A stretch of 64,000 bases of DNA from CAZXWN01 sp964644695 [NCBI: uncultured bacterium] (GCA_964644695.1 CAZXWN010000006.1:1-64000); one strand, 5' to 3'. Positions 44,320 to 53,417 are shown, counted from the first letter of the stretch. A program made the numbers and translations. The notes: generated by a model from the letters alone, not told the origin.

Positions 44320-46944
44320 TTAATATTCAGTGTCACTTTTCAGGAATTTGAATTGAAGTACGGAAACAAACACCACCATGGCAAACAGGAACAATGCCTG
44401 AGCGGAAGCTACTCCGAATTCGAAAAATTCAAATCCGCGACGATAAATAGTCATTACCAGTGGTGTGGTTGCATAGCCAGGACCACCATTTGTCATAATG
44501 AGGATTTTTTCAAATATCTGGAAAGAGCCAATTGTACCCATGACCAACAGGTAGAGGGTGGTGGGCCGAATCAGAGGCACCGTAATGTTCCACCATCGAC
44601 GAATGGGGCCGGCTCCATCTAACATTGCACATTCGTGGAGTTCTTTAGGGACACGGCCCATGGCAGCCAGGTAGAGAATAACGCCACCACCGGGTGCCAT
44701 CAGCATCCCTGAAAGCATAACAGACATTAAAGCAATATCGGGGTCAGTCAACCAACCGACTTTACCGGAGGTCATTTGGACGCACATGGGACCCAGGGCG
44801 CTGAACAGTTTTACATATACAAATTTGATGGAAAGAAGTCCCACTAAGATGCCGGGAATAGAGAGCCAGACAAGATAGTCTTCCCAAGTGGGTAATGGTT
44901 TATATTTTTGCAGAATTGCTTTGAAGAAATTCATTAGCAAAAACCATACAAAGACGGCGGCTATGATACATGCAATGTAGGGCAATATAAAGAGGAAGCC
45001 TTTGAAGCTGCTATAGAGTATCGGATACGGTTGCAGTGTCTTGACTAGACCGGTTAAAAGCTGATTAAACAAACCAAAGGAAGGATCGAAGATCCATTTC
45101 CAAACCATGGCAATAATAACACCGGATATAACGCCTGGCAGATAATAGGCTCCCCGGAAGAAAGTCTGGCTACGATTGGATAATGGGGCAATGATACTTG
45201 CAAGAATTAAGGAAACAAGGATGCCCTCGGGAACCATGATCAAGGTATAGAAGAGAGTGTTTGGAATAGCGTATTCCCAGAACACTCCATCATGGATTAC
45301 TTTGTTGAAATTAGATAACCCGATGAAATAGGAGCCGTTTACTGAGAATTTTTGAAAAGCCAACAATAGCGAATAACAAACGGGCATCAATAGAAATACT
45401 GTAAACACAAATAGTGAGGGTGTAATGAAAAGATAGGACCAATAGTGTTTCTTTAACACTTTTTTGGGGTTGGGTTGTTTCAATAGTAATATTGCGCATG
45501 TGCCAAACAATATTAGAAGAATACTAATTGATATCCAGAGCATTGTGGTGCGTGGAGTTAGTCGTGGACCTTTATATTCTGCCTGGGCCGTTCGTTCCAT
45601 TTTGTATTGAGCCAGAATATCCCCAACACCTTTTGCTGCTTCGGTCATGGCCTGTTCAATCGATTTACGATTAATCATGGCCTCCTGCATATTGCGTTGT
45701 ACAATTTCATCCATCTTGGTACCTTCAGGATGGAAAGGTGGCATGATGACGCTCTCAAAGGCTTTTTGAATTAAAGCAAAATCCTGGTCATTACCATAAA
45801 TATTTCCAATGGATTTTCTGACAGGAATAACACCAGAGTTGTAATTCATCTTTTGAGCTTCGTCGGACCATGCTAATTCTTTCGCCAGTTCAACACACAG
45901 TGCCAGTTTTTCTGGGGGATCATTTGGTTTGGGCTTGAATATAACGAAATTACCAACACCGGGGGATGCGATTTCAGGTTTGCCCGTTTTGCCGATAGGA
46001 GGCATGGCGGCTCGGTAATTGACAGGTTTCCATTCACCTTTCACGGCTTCCGGATCTTTATTGAAGATCTTTTCGTTTCGTTTTTTGAGGGAGATGATGG
46101 CCCATTCTCCCTGGAAGCTTGCTGCAAGTTTTTTGTCTTTGGATAAAAAAGTATTCCAAACGTCTCCTGAAGGATTCAATCCTCCTGCATTGGGCAAGGC
46201 GACTTTGAATGTGTGCTCTAGATCATAAAGTCGGCGGACACCTGACATGAATTCAGGTGTAGTGACTAAACTAACTGTGAGGTTTGGATCATAGAACTGT
46301 CCCCCATCGGAATAGAGGGCGCTCCAAGCTTCACCTGTGCCAGGCTGTATACCAAATCCGATACCATAACAATCGATGATGCCGTCACCATCACGGTCAA
46401 AGGTGAGTTTTTTCATTTTGGATACAAACTCATCCCACGTCCACATTCCGTTTACGGGAGGTTCAACTCCGCGTTCTTTAAATACATCCAGGTCAAGTAT
46501 TGTTAAATAAACAGTCGCGTACCAGGGGAAAGCGTAAACCTTATCTTCGAAGGAGCATACTTTGAGCGCTTGAGCGTTAACATCGGCTCTTTCTTCAGGA
46601 GTTATGTATTTATCCAGAGGGACAAGGACATCTTGCAATACATAAGCGGGCTTCATGGCTGAGCCACAAATGTCTGGGTAGGTCCCTGAAGCTACGGAAA
46701 CATCAAGTTTCTGGTTACCCCGTCCCCAGGATAGCATGGTATATGTTACTTTCACATTGGGGTGTTTTTTCTCAAAGCGGTGGAAAACTTCTTGCTGCCA
46801 TAAGGCGGTAGTATCTTTAGGGCGAGGAAAGTCCCATACTTCAATAGAGATTTTGCCGTCATCTTGTTTTTTGCGGCAGGCGGATAATGGCAAAAGAATT
46901 GCCATTGACAATATTAAAACAATCAACAGTTTTATATAGCGCAT
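44320..46944 (-). CDS. Fused sugar-binding lipoprotein and MalF-like ABC permease
   Basis: An 874-aa single polypeptide. A lipoprotein signal ends in LSAC (C23). Residues about 30-445 are a family 1 extracellular solute-binding protein (ISIEVWDFPRPKD, VASGTYPDI, FPWYATVYLTILDLDVF, FQGEWAI). An added transmembrane helix (about 467-488) leads to a complete CUT1 permease whose EAA loop is ELHECAMLDGAG (about 765-777). Between the third and fourth permease helices is an extra stretch of about 85 residues with two further hydrophobic segments. The ATG at 46944 is used because it starts the signal peptide. Binding proteins of this family are normally separate; the fusion puts one receptor on each transporter. 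Confidence 0.88.
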   Translation of the reverse strand: MRYIKLLIVLILSMAILLPLSACRKKQDDGKISIEVWDFPRPKDTTALWQQEVFHRFEKKHPNVKVTYTMLSWGRGNQKLDVSVASGTYPDICGSAMKPAYVLQDVLVPLDKYITPEERADVNAQALKVCSFEDKVYAFPWYATVYLTILDLDVFKERGVEPPVNGMWTWDEFVSKMKKLTFDRDGDGIIDCYGIGFGIQPGTGEAWSALYSDGGQFYDPNLTVSLVTTPEFMSGVRRLYDLEHTFKVALPNAGGLNPSGDVWNTFLSKDKKLAASFQGEWAIISLKKRNEKIFNKDPEAVKGEWKPVNYRAAMPPIGKTGKPEIASPGVGNFVIFKPKPNDPPEKLALCVELAKELAWSDEAQKMNYNSGVIPVRKSIGNIYGNDQDFALIQKAFESVIMPPFHPEGTKMDEIVQRNMQEAMINRKSIEQAMTEAAKGVGDILAQYKMERTAQAEYKGPRLTPRTTMLWISISILLILFGTCAILLLKQPNPKKVLKKHYWSYLFITPSLFVFTVFLLMPVCYSLLLAFQKFSVNGSYFIGLSNFNKVIHDGVFWEYAIPNTLFYTLIMVPEGILVSLILASIIAPLSNRSQTFFRGAYYLPGVISGVIIAMVWKWIFDPSFGLFNQLLTGLVKTLQPYPILYSSFKGFLFILPYIACIIAAVFVWFLLMNFFKAILQKYKPLPTWEDYLVWLSIPGILVGLLSIKFVYVKLFSALGPMCVQMTSGKVGWLTDPDIALMSVMLSGMLMAPGGGVILYLAAMGRVPKELHECAMLDGAGPIRRWWNITVPLIRPTTLYLLVMGTIGSFQIFEKILIMTNGGPGYATTPLVMTIYRRGFEFFEFGVASAQALFLFAMVVFVSVLQFKFLKSDTEY

Positions 46945-47036
46945 ATTTATCCCACACAGTTCTATAGTACTAAATGATGTACACAATAAGTTATTACCCT
47001 AATACTGTATCACGGTTGTCAATTCGAGAGAATAAG

Positions 47037-47069
47037 AAAAGCCCCCATTTTGTGGATATGGGGGCTTTA
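47037..47069 (-). terminator. Rho-independent terminator after the first prepilin gene
   Basis: AAAGCCCCCAT pairs with ATGGGGGCTTT; read on the minus strand the stem is followed by TTTTCTTATT. It is 22 nt beyond the prepilin stop. Confidence 0.92.
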
Positions 47070-47090
47070 ATGAATCATAAAGTAATCGAA

Positions 47091-47687
47091 CTAACGAGTT
47101 ACATCATATTTTTCCTGGTCTGCCTGGGTACGAATAATATTGCCTAAAGAGACTGTGCCATTAGATGGATCGTAGTTGGTATAAACACCGTATTCACCAA
47201 GGAAAGGCGCTGCTTGATTAGAATTGCGGTCAGGACCCCAAGAGTAAATTAACCAGTCACCCGATCGACGGCGTTGGTTTACAAATCCTCCACCAGCTAT
47301 ACCCTGATATTGCGGAAAATTATAATAAGTATATCGATTGTAAAAAGAGTATGCTAATGAACCTGCTGGTACAGTTAAAAATGGATCAATGGGTAAGGAA
47401 CTCAAATATGCCACTGGGGTGGTCAAAAAGGCTGGAATTCTTGAATGGAATGCAGGTTCAGTATAACTATCAGCCCAAGTATAATCTCCCATGGGTGGAT
47501 AGGAGTTATTGTCAACATAGTATGATTCTAATCCAGTTGCAACACTTCTCGTTTCACTCTTAACGCGAGAAACTTTAGCTCTTACTTGAGCCGCCAGGAA
47601 GTTTGGAATAGCAATCGCAGCTAAGATGGCAATAATTGCTACGACGATTAACAATTCAATTAGAGTAAATCCTTGTTTTGATGTCAT
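47091..47687 (-). CDS. Type IV prepilin-like protein (pseudopilin)
   Basis: A 198-aa protein that starts MTSKQGFTLIELLIVVAIIA: a class III (type IV pilin) signal cut by a prepilin peptidase after Gly6, leaving N-methyl-Phe and E5. The helix continues NFLAAQVRAKVSRVKSETRS with YYVDNNSYPP, the style of G-type pseudopilins. The C-terminal part has many Tyr and Gly. The ATG at 47687 has an ideal AGGAGG 8 nt upstream and excludes a 13-residue spurious extension. Similar to the prepilin at 53418-53969. No assembly genes are nearby. Confidence 0.92.
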   Translation of the reverse strand: MTSKQGFTLIELLIVVAIIAILAAIAIPNFLAAQVRAKVSRVKSETRSVATGLESYYVDNNSYPPMGDYTWADSYTEPAFHSRIPAFLTTPVAYLSSLPIDPFLTVPAGSLAYSFYNRYTYYNFPQYQGIAGGGFVNQRRRSGDWLIYSWGPDRNSNQAAPFLGEYGVYTNYDPSNGTVSLGNIIRTQADQEKYDVTR

Positions 47688-47797
47688 TGATATCACCTCC
47701 TTTTGCCTGGATTTTAATTCGTTCATTGGTAATAGTCAATTGTTAATTTATGAAATGGCTATTCATGTGAATAGTTAGTCTCATATGGTCTTGTGTT

Positions 47798-48934
47798 ATG
47801 ATTAATAAAAGAATAAATACCCTCATGTCAAAAACTGATCTTATAGGACTTCCACTTACTGAACTGTCTACCTTCGTTCAGAACACCCTTGGTGCCAAAC
47901 CCTACCGGGCAAAACAGCTGTTTCAATGGTTGTACCGTCGTCGGGTGACGGATATCACTTTAATGACTGATTTATCTAAGGATTTCCGGCAATTATTGTC
48001 AGAAGAAGCTGAGATAAGCCAGTTAAGGCCTATCCAAAAACTGATTTCCAGTGATGGGACCCGGAAATATCTTTTTCAGCTGGAAGATGGCGAATCCATC
48101 GAATCGGTAATGATTCCTGGTGAAGACCGTTTAACAGTATGTATTTCATCGCAGGTAGGCTGTGCTATGGGATGTAAGTATTGTCTGACTGGGAAAATGG
48201 GATTTAAACGGAATTTATCATCAGCAGAAATCGTCAATCAAGTTTTGGCGGTGGAATTAGATTTGACTCAGGATCCCCCTCTGGATGAAGCGGGTCAGCC
48301 ATTATTACCTAAAGAACATGGTACGGTTGAGCGTTATTTATCTCATGTGGTAATGATGGGAATGGGCGAACCCATGATGAATCTCCCCTCAGTGTTAGCG
48401 GCGATTCAGGTCTTAACCGACCATAATGGATATAACCTTGCTCCCCGAAGGATGACCGTCTCGACTGTAGGGCTTGTCCCGAAGGTTGAGGAATTTATTG
48501 CCGCCAATACAGGAGTTCGACTAGCTATATCACTGACAGCAGGCAGCAATGAGTTACGGAACCAATTATTACCAATCAATCAGAAATATCCCTTGGAAAA
48601 GCTATTACCTGCATTAAAGAATTATCCGACTCAGAATCGGAAACCTATTACGTTCGAATATGTCATGTTAGCTGGTGTGAATGACCGTGCGGAAGATGCC
48701 CGCGTGTTGATTAAGCAGATTCATGATTTGGAATGTAAAGTGAATCTGATCCCCCTGAATGAATCCCCTGAAATTGAATACCGCTGCCCCTCCGATGAGT
48801 CCGTTATGGAATTCCAACGCATATTATGGGATGCAAGAATTACAGCGACTGTGCGTGAAAGCCGTGGTCGCGATATACTGGCTGCATGCGGACAATTAAA
48901 AACACAAACCAAGAAAAACAGCTCCTGCAACTAA
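47798..48934 (+). CDS. rlmN: 23S rRNA/tRNA methyltransferase RlmN (radical SAM)
   Basis: RlmN methylates C2 of A2503 in 23S rRNA and A37 of some tRNAs. The protein is 378 aa from the ATG at 47798 or 369 aa from the ATG at 47825, neither with a clear Shine-Dalgarno. The cluster cysteines are in CISSQVGCAMGCKYCLTG. The conserved GMGEPMMN, STVGLVPK and ALSLT-like AISLTAGSNE motifs, and the catalytic C-terminal Cys (DILAACGQL), are present. rnr follows by 31 nt on the same strand. Confidence 0.96.
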   Translation: MINKRINTLMSKTDLIGLPLTELSTFVQNTLGAKPYRAKQLFQWLYRRRVTDITLMTDLSKDFRQLLSEEAEISQLRPIQKLISSDGTRKYLFQLEDGESIESVMIPGEDRLTVCISSQVGCAMGCKYCLTGKMGFKRNLSSAEIVNQVLAVELDLTQDPPLDEAGQPLLPKEHGTVERYLSHVVMMGMGEPMMNLPSVLAAIQVLTDHNGYNLAPRRMTVSTVGLVPKVEEFIAANTGVRLAISLTAGSNELRNQLLPINQKYPLEKLLPALKNYPTQNRKPITFEYVMLAGVNDRAEDARVLIKQIHDLECKVNLIPLNESPEIEYRCPSDESVMEFQRILWDARITATVRESRGRDILAACGQLKTQTKKNSSCN

Positions 48935-48965
48935 GTCAGGAGTCTTACCTGTTTAGAAAGAGATT

Positions 48966-51074
48966 ATGTTCAAAAAGATAGTACAAAATTATTTACAGAA
49001 GAATTATACCCGACGTTCATTTGAAGTTCGGGATATTCATATTGCCTTCAAAAAGGAAGGTCTGGAATTATCTGACTTACGTCAAATCCTGCGAGAACTG
49101 GCGGATGAAGGAATATTACACCGAGTCCGCGGAAACCGATTTACAATGGCCTCTAATTTGAAATTGTTTACAGGCCGATTGGAAACCTTTGCCAAAGGAT
49201 TTGGTTTCGTTATTTGTGAAGACCCCAATCAAGCGGATATTTATATAGATGCCCGTGATATTGGTAGAGCCATGGATGGGGACCAAGTCATGGTGCGATT
49301 GGAATCTAGTCGGCGCATGGGAAAGCCCGCAGGGACTATCGTACGCATCATATCCCGAAAGCGAAATCAATTAGTGGGCGTTTTGCAGAAGGGTACTTAC
49401 GGTTGGTATCTGGAGCCTGATGAGAAAAAGATTTGTCAGGACATCTTTGTTATTCCCAAACATACCCATGGTGCAAAACCTGGGCAGAAGGTCGTTCTCC
49501 GTTTGCTGGAGGATGAGTCGAAACGAGATTATCTGCAGGGTGAAATTATCAATATTCTGGGTTATCCCGGTGAACAGGGTGTAGATATTTCAAGCCTGAT
49601 TTATCAATATGAGCTGCCGGGTGAGTTTCCAGAAAAGGTATTAAAAGCCGTTGAAGATTTTGATGATTCTAAGATATCTCCGGCAGGCCGTCTGGATTTA
49701 CGGGACAAACAAATTATCACCATCGACCCGGCAGATGCCAGGGATTTAGATGATGCTATTAGTCTGGAAATGACTCCGAAAGGTAATTACCTCCTGGGGG
49801 TTCATATTGCGGATGTCAGTCATTACGTTCAAGAAGGTGGTCCCCTGGACAAGGAAGCTCTTCACAGAGGGACTTCTGTTTATCTGGTGGACAGGGTTAT
49901 TCCGATGTTGCCGCCGGCATTATCCAACGGAGTATGCAGTCTTCATCCAGGTGTGGACAGACTGACTTATTCCTGCTTTATGGAATTTGACCCACAGGGA
50001 CGGATGATTAATCATCACTTTGCGGATTCCATAATTCGTTCTGAGTGCCGATTTGATTATGACGAAGTTCAGGAAATCTTCGATAATCCCACCAGCCCAT
50101 TACAACAGGAGTATCAGGCACAAACAGATCTTTTAGGGCGGATGAAGACGCTGGCCTTATTGATTCGGAATCGCCGTCAGCTTCGAGGCAGTATTGATTT
50201 TAATTTGCCGGAAGTTAAGGTGATTTTGGATGAAAAGGGAAAACCTGCCCAATTGAAGCGGGAAGAAAATACATTATCCCACCAAGTGATTGAGGAGTTC
50301 ATGTTGTCGGCAAATATGACTGTTGCCAGTTATATGTCCAATCGACGCATACCATTTGTGTACCGGATTCACCCCTCACCGAATCATGAAAAGTTAATGG
50401 CTTTTGCTGATTTTGTTCGTACTTTGAATTATAAATTAAAGGTAACCGAACCCATGGAGCCCCGGGAGATTCAACGACTCCTGAAATCTGTTGCCGGGAA
50501 ACCTGAAGAACATCTGGTAAATAACCTTATGCTGCGAACGATGCAGGAGGCGCGATACAGTGCTGAAAATGTAGGACACTTTGGATTGTCTGCTCCGTTC
50601 TATACGCATTTCACTTCACCCATTCGCCGGTATCCGGATCTGGTGGTTCATCGCTATTTACGCCGCGCATTACAAGGCAAGATGGACCGAATTGATTCTG
50701 GAAAATTAACAGGGCACTTGGAAGAAATCTGTGTTCAATCCAGCAATATGGAGCGGCGAGCAACGGGTGCTGAAAGAGATTCTGTTGAAATGAAAAAACT
50801 GGAATTTCTGGAGAACCGTATTGGACAGGAGTTTGCAGGTGTGATTGATGGTGTGACAGGATTTGGGTTGTTTGTAGAGATTCAAGAATTTCTAGTGGAT
50901 GGGTTGATACCTTTAGAAATGCTGGGGTCTGATGAATGGACTCATGATGAGAAACTGCATCAATTATCAGGTCGTAAATCCAGGAAGAAATATCGAATGG
51001 GTGATAAGGTTCGAGTTCAAATTGTCCGTGTCAATCGACATGAGCGGAAGATGGATTTGGCTTTAGCAAAATAG
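48966..51074 (+). CDS. rnr: Ribonuclease R
   Basis: A 702-aa RNB-family 3'-5' exoribonuclease. An N-terminal winged helix (about 1-60), two cold-shock domains (about 70-225), the RNB catalytic domain with IDPADARDLDDAISLE (metal-binding Asp residues; about 255-585) and SAPFYTHFTSPIRRYPDLVVHRYL, then a C-terminal S1 domain (GQEFAGVIDGVTGFGLFVEI; about 618-700). The short tail after S1 is less basic than in E. coli. Likely cotranscribed with rlmN and closed by a terminator. Confidence 0.96.
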   Translation: MFKKIVQNYLQKNYTRRSFEVRDIHIAFKKEGLELSDLRQILRELADEGILHRVRGNRFTMASNLKLFTGRLETFAKGFGFVICEDPNQADIYIDARDIGRAMDGDQVMVRLESSRRMGKPAGTIVRIISRKRNQLVGVLQKGTYGWYLEPDEKKICQDIFVIPKHTHGAKPGQKVVLRLLEDESKRDYLQGEIINILGYPGEQGVDISSLIYQYELPGEFPEKVLKAVEDFDDSKISPAGRLDLRDKQIITIDPADARDLDDAISLEMTPKGNYLLGVHIADVSHYVQEGGPLDKEALHRGTSVYLVDRVIPMLPPALSNGVCSLHPGVDRLTYSCFMEFDPQGRMINHHFADSIIRSECRFDYDEVQEIFDNPTSPLQQEYQAQTDLLGRMKTLALLIRNRRQLRGSIDFNLPEVKVILDEKGKPAQLKREENTLSHQVIEEFMLSANMTVASYMSNRRIPFVYRIHPSPNHEKLMAFADFVRTLNYKLKVTEPMEPREIQRLLKSVAGKPEEHLVNNLMLRTMQEARYSAENVGHFGLSAPFYTHFTSPIRRYPDLVVHRYLRRALQGKMDRIDSGKLTGHLEEICVQSSNMERRATGAERDSVEMKKLEFLENRIGQEFAGVIDGVTGFGLFVEIQEFLVDGLIPLEMLGSDEWTHDEKLHQLSGRKSRKKYRMGDKVRVQIVRVNRHERKMDLALAK

Positions 51075-51097
51075 TCCACAGAATATCTAAAACAAAT

Positions 51098-51132
51098 AGG
51101 GGATTCACTTTATTAAGAGTGAATCCCCTTTT
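51098..51132 (+). terminator. Bidirectional terminator between rnr and HU
   Basis: AGGGGATTCACT pairs with AGTGAATCCCCT; TTTT follows on plus. It lies between converging rnr and HU genes and may end both transcripts. Confidence 0.88.
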
Positions 51133-51156
51133 GATTTAATACGAGTAAAGAAAGGA

Positions 51157-51435
51157 TTACTTATTGACCAGATCTTTCAGAGCCTTACCAGGAGTAAATT
51201 TGGGCGCTTTGCGAGCCGCAATCTTAATCTCCTTACCAGTCTGTGGGTTACGACCGGTGCGGGCTTTTTTCTTCACGACAGAGAAGTTTCCGAAACCGAT
51301 AAGTGCAACCTTCTTACCTTTCTTTAGCTGTTCAGCAATGGAGTCCAAAACGGCATCCACGGCTGCGGCAGCTGCTTTTTTGGTCTCGAGACCAGCTTTC
51401 TTAGCAACCGCTTCGATCAGTTCCTGCTTGTTCAT
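51157..51435 (-). CDS. hup: HU family DNA-binding protein
   Basis: A 92-aa nucleoid protein. The HU/IHF signature [21 protein letters not shown] carries the DNA-intercalating arm with Pro in RNPQTGKEI, and [10 protein letters not shown] is the C-terminal helix. An alanine-rich stretch [11 protein letters not shown] is in the second helix. The ATG is preceded by AAGGGGG. It has its own promoter. Length and sequence fit a homodimeric HU rather than IHF. Confidence 0.96.
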   Translation of the reverse strand: MNKQELIEAVAKKAGLETKKAAAAAVDAVLDSIAEQLKKGKKVALIGFGNFSVVKKKARTGRNPQTGKEIKIAARKAPKFTPGKALKDLVNK

Positions 51436-51483
51436 TCCAATACCCCCTTTACAATAATTTGAGTATGTTAGAAAACCTCTTGA

Positions 51484-51511
51484 ATATTAGCAAAACCCCT
51501 TGTATTGTCAA
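51484..51511 (-). promoter_or_regulatory. Candidate sigma70-type promoter of the HU gene
   Basis: Minus-strand consensus TTGACA (51511-51506), a 16-nt spacer and TAATAT (51489-51484), about 50 nt upstream of the HU ATG. Confidence 0.6.
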
Positions 51512-51660
51512 TCTTTTTTTAATGTTTTCCCGAAAATAATTATTTCCTGGAATATGGAAAAACTGCACCAATTGGCCTTTTTACCCTTGGGTGAAAAGAA
51601 GAAGGTTGCTTTAACTTGTTGATAAGCAGTTGATTAGGAGTGAGTTGAAAAAGTATGGGA

Positions 51661-51688
51661 TTGACGGGTATCACGATTTCTCTATAAA
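51661..51688 (+). promoter_or_regulatory. Candidate promoter of the dGTPase gene, close to its start codon
   Basis: TTGACG (51661-51666), a 16-nt spacer and TATAAA (51683-51688). The expected start point (about 51694-51696) is only a few bases before the ATG at 51698, and no Shine-Dalgarno fits, so the mRNA may be leaderless. Confidence 0.6.
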
Positions 51689-51697
51689 GTAGAACAC

Positions 51698-52843
51698 ATG
51701 ATGTGGAATCGACAATTGCAGGAAGAACAGGAAAATCGCACACTGGCTCACTATTCAATGTTGAGTTGTAACAGTGAGGGACGTTCATATCCTGAGCCGG
51801 AACATCCCTTTCGTACGGCATTTCAACGAGACCGTGATCGGATCATTCACTCAACGGCTTTCCGCCGGTTGCAATACAAAACCCAGGTTTATATCACCAT
51901 GGAAGGTGACTATTATCGGACGCGTCTGACTCACACCCTGGAAGTTGCCCAAATAGCTCGGAGTCTGGCCCGGATGCTTCAGGTCAATGAAGACCTGACG
52001 GAGGCTATTGCTTTAGGACATGATTTGGGCCACACACCTTTTGGTCATGCCGGTGAATGGGTCCTGGATCGCTTAATGAGTGGTGACGGTGGATTTGAAC
52101 ATAATCGGCAAGGTCTTCGTGTGGTAGATTGGCTCGAAGATAAGTATGTTGCATTTCCGGGTTTGAATTTAACACGAGAAGTCCGTGAAGGTATTCTGAA
52201 GCATGCTGTTTTGGAAAACGACTCCGGCAACCAGCGACAGCAGACAACCCTGGAAGGTCAATTGGTAGATATGTCTGATGCCCTGGCTTATAACACTCAC
52301 GATTTGGACGATGCTTTGCAGGAAGGCTTACTGACGCTGGATGATATGAAGCCGATTGAGATTTGGCAGACCCGATATGAAAGGATTATCTTCAATCAGC
52401 CATATATTTCCTGGAATACAGCGCGTTCAATGACTATTCGAATGATGATCAATGCGTTGGTTGATGACCTGGTGCAAGAGACGGGCAGACGGCTGGAATC
52501 GTATGGGATTTCAGATTCTGAATCTATCCGGCGTCATCCCGAAAAGACGGCTGCTTTCAGTCCAGAAATGGCGAGACAGTTGAAGGAACTGCAAGTATTT
52601 TTGACCCAACGGGTTTATCGACATCCCCTGATGAAGGAACGAAACGAATTGGCTGAAACGATACTCTCCTGCCTGTTTGATAAATATCTGAAACACCCGG
52701 ACCAGATTCCAGAAACAATGACTCGCCGACTTGTCGGTGTGACACGCAAGCGGACTGTCTGTGATGTTATCGCCAGTATGACGGATCGGTTGGCTCAAGA
52801 GTTATATGAAGTACAAATTACAAATAAGGAAAATCGGGGTTGA
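51698..52843 (+). CDS. dgt: dGTP triphosphohydrolase (dGTPase family)
   Basis: A 381-aa HD-domain phosphohydrolase that splits dNTPs to nucleoside and tripolyphosphate. The metal site is RLTHTLEVAQIARSLAR with the first His, and ALGHDLGHTPFGHAGE with the HD pair; AFRRLQYKTQVY is the N-terminal substrate motif. The length fits the dGTPase-like group common outside enterics. Two adjacent ATG codons (51698, 51701) are possible starts. It follows a promoter that leaves little or no leader. Confidence 0.95.
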   Translation: MMWNRQLQEEQENRTLAHYSMLSCNSEGRSYPEPEHPFRTAFQRDRDRIIHSTAFRRLQYKTQVYITMEGDYYRTRLTHTLEVAQIARSLARMLQVNEDLTEAIALGHDLGHTPFGHAGEWVLDRLMSGDGGFEHNRQGLRVVDWLEDKYVAFPGLNLTREVREGILKHAVLENDSGNQRQQTTLEGQLVDMSDALAYNTHDLDDALQEGLLTLDDMKPIEIWQTRYERIIFNQPYISWNTARSMTIRMMINALVDDLVQETGRRLESYGISDSESIRRHPEKTAAFSPEMARQLKELQVFLTQRVYRHPLMKERNELAETILSCLFDKYLKHPDQIPETMTRRLVGVTRKRTVCDVIASMTDRLAQELYEVQITNKENRG

Positions 52844-52962
52844 TTCTCCTTTTAAATCTACTGAGTTTGTTATAATAGCAAAAGGTATGGGATTAAGAAT
52901 CATAAGTCTGGATTTATCCGGTCGGGATTAACTGGGGACTGGGAAAATCTGGATTATTTTGG

Positions 52963-52978
52963 AAAGGAGGGTTCCTTT
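52963..52978 (+). promoter_or_regulatory. Hairpin that includes the CBM48 gene ribosome-binding site
   Basis: AAAGGA (52963-52968) pairs with TCCTTT (52973-52978), leaving GGGT in the loop, directly before the ATG at 52981. The only Shine-Dalgarno (AAAGGAGGG) is thus in the stem and loop of a small hairpin, which could lower translation or make it depend on temperature or ribosome access. Confidence 0.5.
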
Positions 52979-52980
52979 TT

Positions 52981-53361
52981 ATGGCAACCCGAAAGAAAGT
53001 ATCCGCATCTGAGCCGGTTGAGAAAAAAACTGCCCCTGTGAAGAAAACGACTGTTAAAAAGACAACAGCGAAAACTTCTACGACGGTCTCTAAACCCAAA
53101 ACAAAATCAGTGGTCCTGGAATTAGCGGCGCCGTATGCCCGTATGGTTTACCTGGCAGGCGAATTCAATGACTGGAGTGACCAGTCACATCCTCTAAAAC
53201 AAGATGCAAAAACGGGGCTTTGGAAAATTACAATCAAGCTCCAACCTGGTTTGTATCACTATAAGTTTGTGGTTGATGGGGAGTGGTGGTCTGATCCATC
53301 CAATCCTAATTGGGAATGGAACCAGTATGGTTCACATAACTCCTTTTTGAAAGTTGAATAA
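52981..53361 (+). CDS. Stand-alone glycogen-binding (CBM48-like) protein
   Basis: A 126-aa cytoplasmic protein. Residues about 1-42 are low-complexity Lys/Thr/Pro (repeated KKT), likely unstructured and able to bind nucleic acid or poly-anions. Residues about 45-126 form a CBM48/AMPK-beta glycogen-binding domain: VYLAGEFNDWS, LYHYKFVVDGEWWSDPSNP hold the conserved Trp and Lys-Phe that contact alpha-glucan. No catalytic domain is attached. A strong terminator follows. It may link glycogen to another protein or surface; partner unknown. Confidence 0.85.
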   Translation: MATRKKVSASEPVEKKTAPVKKTTVKKTTAKTSTTVSKPKTKSVVLELAAPYARMVYLAGEFNDWSDQSHPLKQDAKTGLWKITIKLQPGLYHYKFVVDGEWWSDPSNPNWEWNQYGSHNSFLKVE

Positions 53362-53369
53362 TCAAAATT

Positions 53370-53408
53370 AAAATCCCCGGGAGGTGGAAACCTTCCGGGG
53401 ATTTTTTT
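53370..53408 (+). terminator. Rho-independent terminator after the CBM48 gene
   Basis: AAATCCCCGGgAGG pairs with CCTtCCGGGGATTT around TGGAAA, followed by more T (seven in a row). Confidence 0.92.
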
Positions 53409-53417
53409 GTGTATTGT

